Position numbers and translations under genes: made by a program. Below the pieces are notes generated by a model. That model was not told the DNA's origin, searched no databases, and saw nothing but the letters and a program-made list of their open reading frames with translations. Shown here piece by piece: positions 43,344 to 44,317 of a stretch of DNA of 44,317 nt. The DNA is from Actinomortierella ambigua (Eukaryota > Mortierellomycota > Mortierellomycetes > Mortierellales > Mortierellaceae), in assembly GCA_016098155.1 (NCBI GenBank), contig JAAAJB010000270.1, positions 1-44,317 of the forward strand. Reading direction: 5' to 3'. The first letter of the stretch is position 1. Every line of letters begins with the position of its first letter.

Positions 43344-44317
43344 TCATTCTGTAAAAAAGACTGCAGTCAAGGGTGACAAGACATCAATCAAGTGGCCTTG
43401 AAGGAACTTCATTCTGTCCGCAGCATCCGTGTGGCCTCGAGCAGTAGCCTTGCTGTACCATACACTTGCATCTCTTGCATCCTGCGCAAACCAGTGACCT
43501 CTCTCGTACATCCGCCCAAGGGCCTGCTGAGCCGCGGTGTATCCCATTTCTGCTCCACGGTTGCACAACGTAAATATGTCTTGAGCATTGGTCGTAGCTT
43601 GGTCGTCAAGTTAGGTAGGGGATATCAGCCATTGGACTTGAAAGTGGGCATCTGGCTCACCCTTAGCGGCAACCTTCTGATACAATTACAGAGGTCTTTC
43701 TCCCCTTGCATCCACTGCGAGACCAAGCTCGTGCATAGACGCAATGTTGAATGAGCAAACGCGTTGTACTGAGCGACACTACGACTTTACCATTTGGCCA
43801 CGTCAAAATCGCACTGCAACCCCTCGACCAAGATCATAGCACCACCCAAGGTTGTGTTGTGCATCGGCATGCCCCTACTTTGCTGCTTTAATATATCACT
43901 TGGCTGCCTCAACACCAATCTGACTGACTCCTCATCCTCGACCGTACATTACATCGAGGCTGTGTAGTGCATCGGCATTCCCTTGCATTGCTGCCTTGAT
44001 AAACTACTTGATAGCTTCAGCATTGCTCTGATCTACTCCTGTCTTTGTTCGACTATCAACCCAAGGATGTGTTGTATATCGGTATTCCCTTGTTGTGCTG
44101 CCTTGAAGAACCACTTGATTGCCTCAGCATCGCTCTGATCGACTCCTCGTCCTCGTCCGTACATCAGACCAAGTTTGATCTGTGCCTCAGCATCCCCTTG
44201 CTCCGCGGCCTCGGTGTACCACTTCACTGCCTCAACATCGCTCTGGTCGACTCCATGTCCTAGATCGTACATCATACCAAGTTTGTGTTGTGCACTGGCA
44301 TTCCCTTGTTCTGCTGC
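43344..44317 (-). pseudogene. Sel1-repeat protein pseudogene, cut by the window edge
   Basis: Read from the right edge leftward, the minus strand encodes Sel1-like repeats with the pattern A..G...AQ..LG.MY..G.GV..D...A.KW. Examples are AAEQGDAEAQIKLGLMYGRG and AAQQGNTDIQHILGL. The frame then breaks at about 44045. Further repeats continue in another frame with in-frame stops at 44006-44004 (TAG), 43934-43932 (TGA), 43898-43896 (TGA) and 43877-43875 (TAG), and more damage near 43700. A last intact piece, YTAAQQALGRMYERG to WYSKATARGHTDAADRM, ends at 43344. Sel1 repeats are helical adaptor repeats; in these fungi they often belong to large, fast-turning families. The stops and frameshifts make a functional product unlikely unless the piece beyond the window is an independent gene. 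Confidence 0.75.

Noticed and set aside
1..44317. tRNA, rRNA and CRISPR features
   Set aside because: I scanned for TTCGA-type B-box motifs with matching stems and found none that fold as tRNA. There is no rRNA-like sequence and no spaced direct-repeat array.

Overview
This is nuclear DNA from a filamentous fungus. Most genes are broken by short GT-AG introns (GTAAGT and GTATGT donors, TAG or CAG acceptors). Start codons are often preceded by CT-rich tracts, and many proteins carry long Gln, Ser, Thr, Asn or Asp homopolymers. The gene set is eukaryotic: kinesin, CK2 beta, cytosolic uL16, PARPs, condensin and cytochrome c heme lyase. Decayed Crinkler-like, kinase and Sel1-repeat sequences at the right end suggest an early-diverging fungus, most likely Mortierellomycotina. 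That placement is an inference from gene style, not from a database search.

Layout. At 1243-9799 (+) is a very long kinesin-4-type motor. At 10153-13107 (+) is an 826-residue protein whose two conserved blocks resemble a phage/plasmid HTH domain and a phage-type DNA N6-adenine methyltransferase with a degenerate catalytic motif; this is the most unusual gene here. At 13419-14350 (-) is a JTB-like type I membrane protein, divergent from mitochondrial uL11 at 14598-15053 (+). The CK2 regulatory beta subunit (16836-18346, +) appears to have a start codon split by an intron. It converges on holocytochrome c synthase (18914-20065, -), which is divergent from a small membrane protein with an Asp-rich tail (20796-21704, +). 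Next come ribosomal uL16 (22878-23995, +), a short PARP without a WGR domain (24578-26570, +), an SPX-domain phosphate transporter (28413-32343, +), a BRCT-WGR-PARP (32642-34905, +) and the ten-exon condensin subunit CAP-D2 (35357-41084, +).

The last 3.2 kb looks like accessory sequence in decay. A Crinkler-type header and protein-kinase relic lies at 41602-42305 (+). A Sel1-repeat pseudogene (43344-44317, -) carries several in-frame stops and runs off the window edge.

Functionally most genes are unrelated housekeeping genes. Two themes recur: chromosome and DNA biology (kinesin-4, methyltransferase-like protein, two PARPs, condensin) and mitochondria (uL11m, cytochrome c heme lyase). Exon models were built by joining reading frames across GT-AG introns and checking phase. 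All multi-exon models listed as CDS keep phase to the stop codon.
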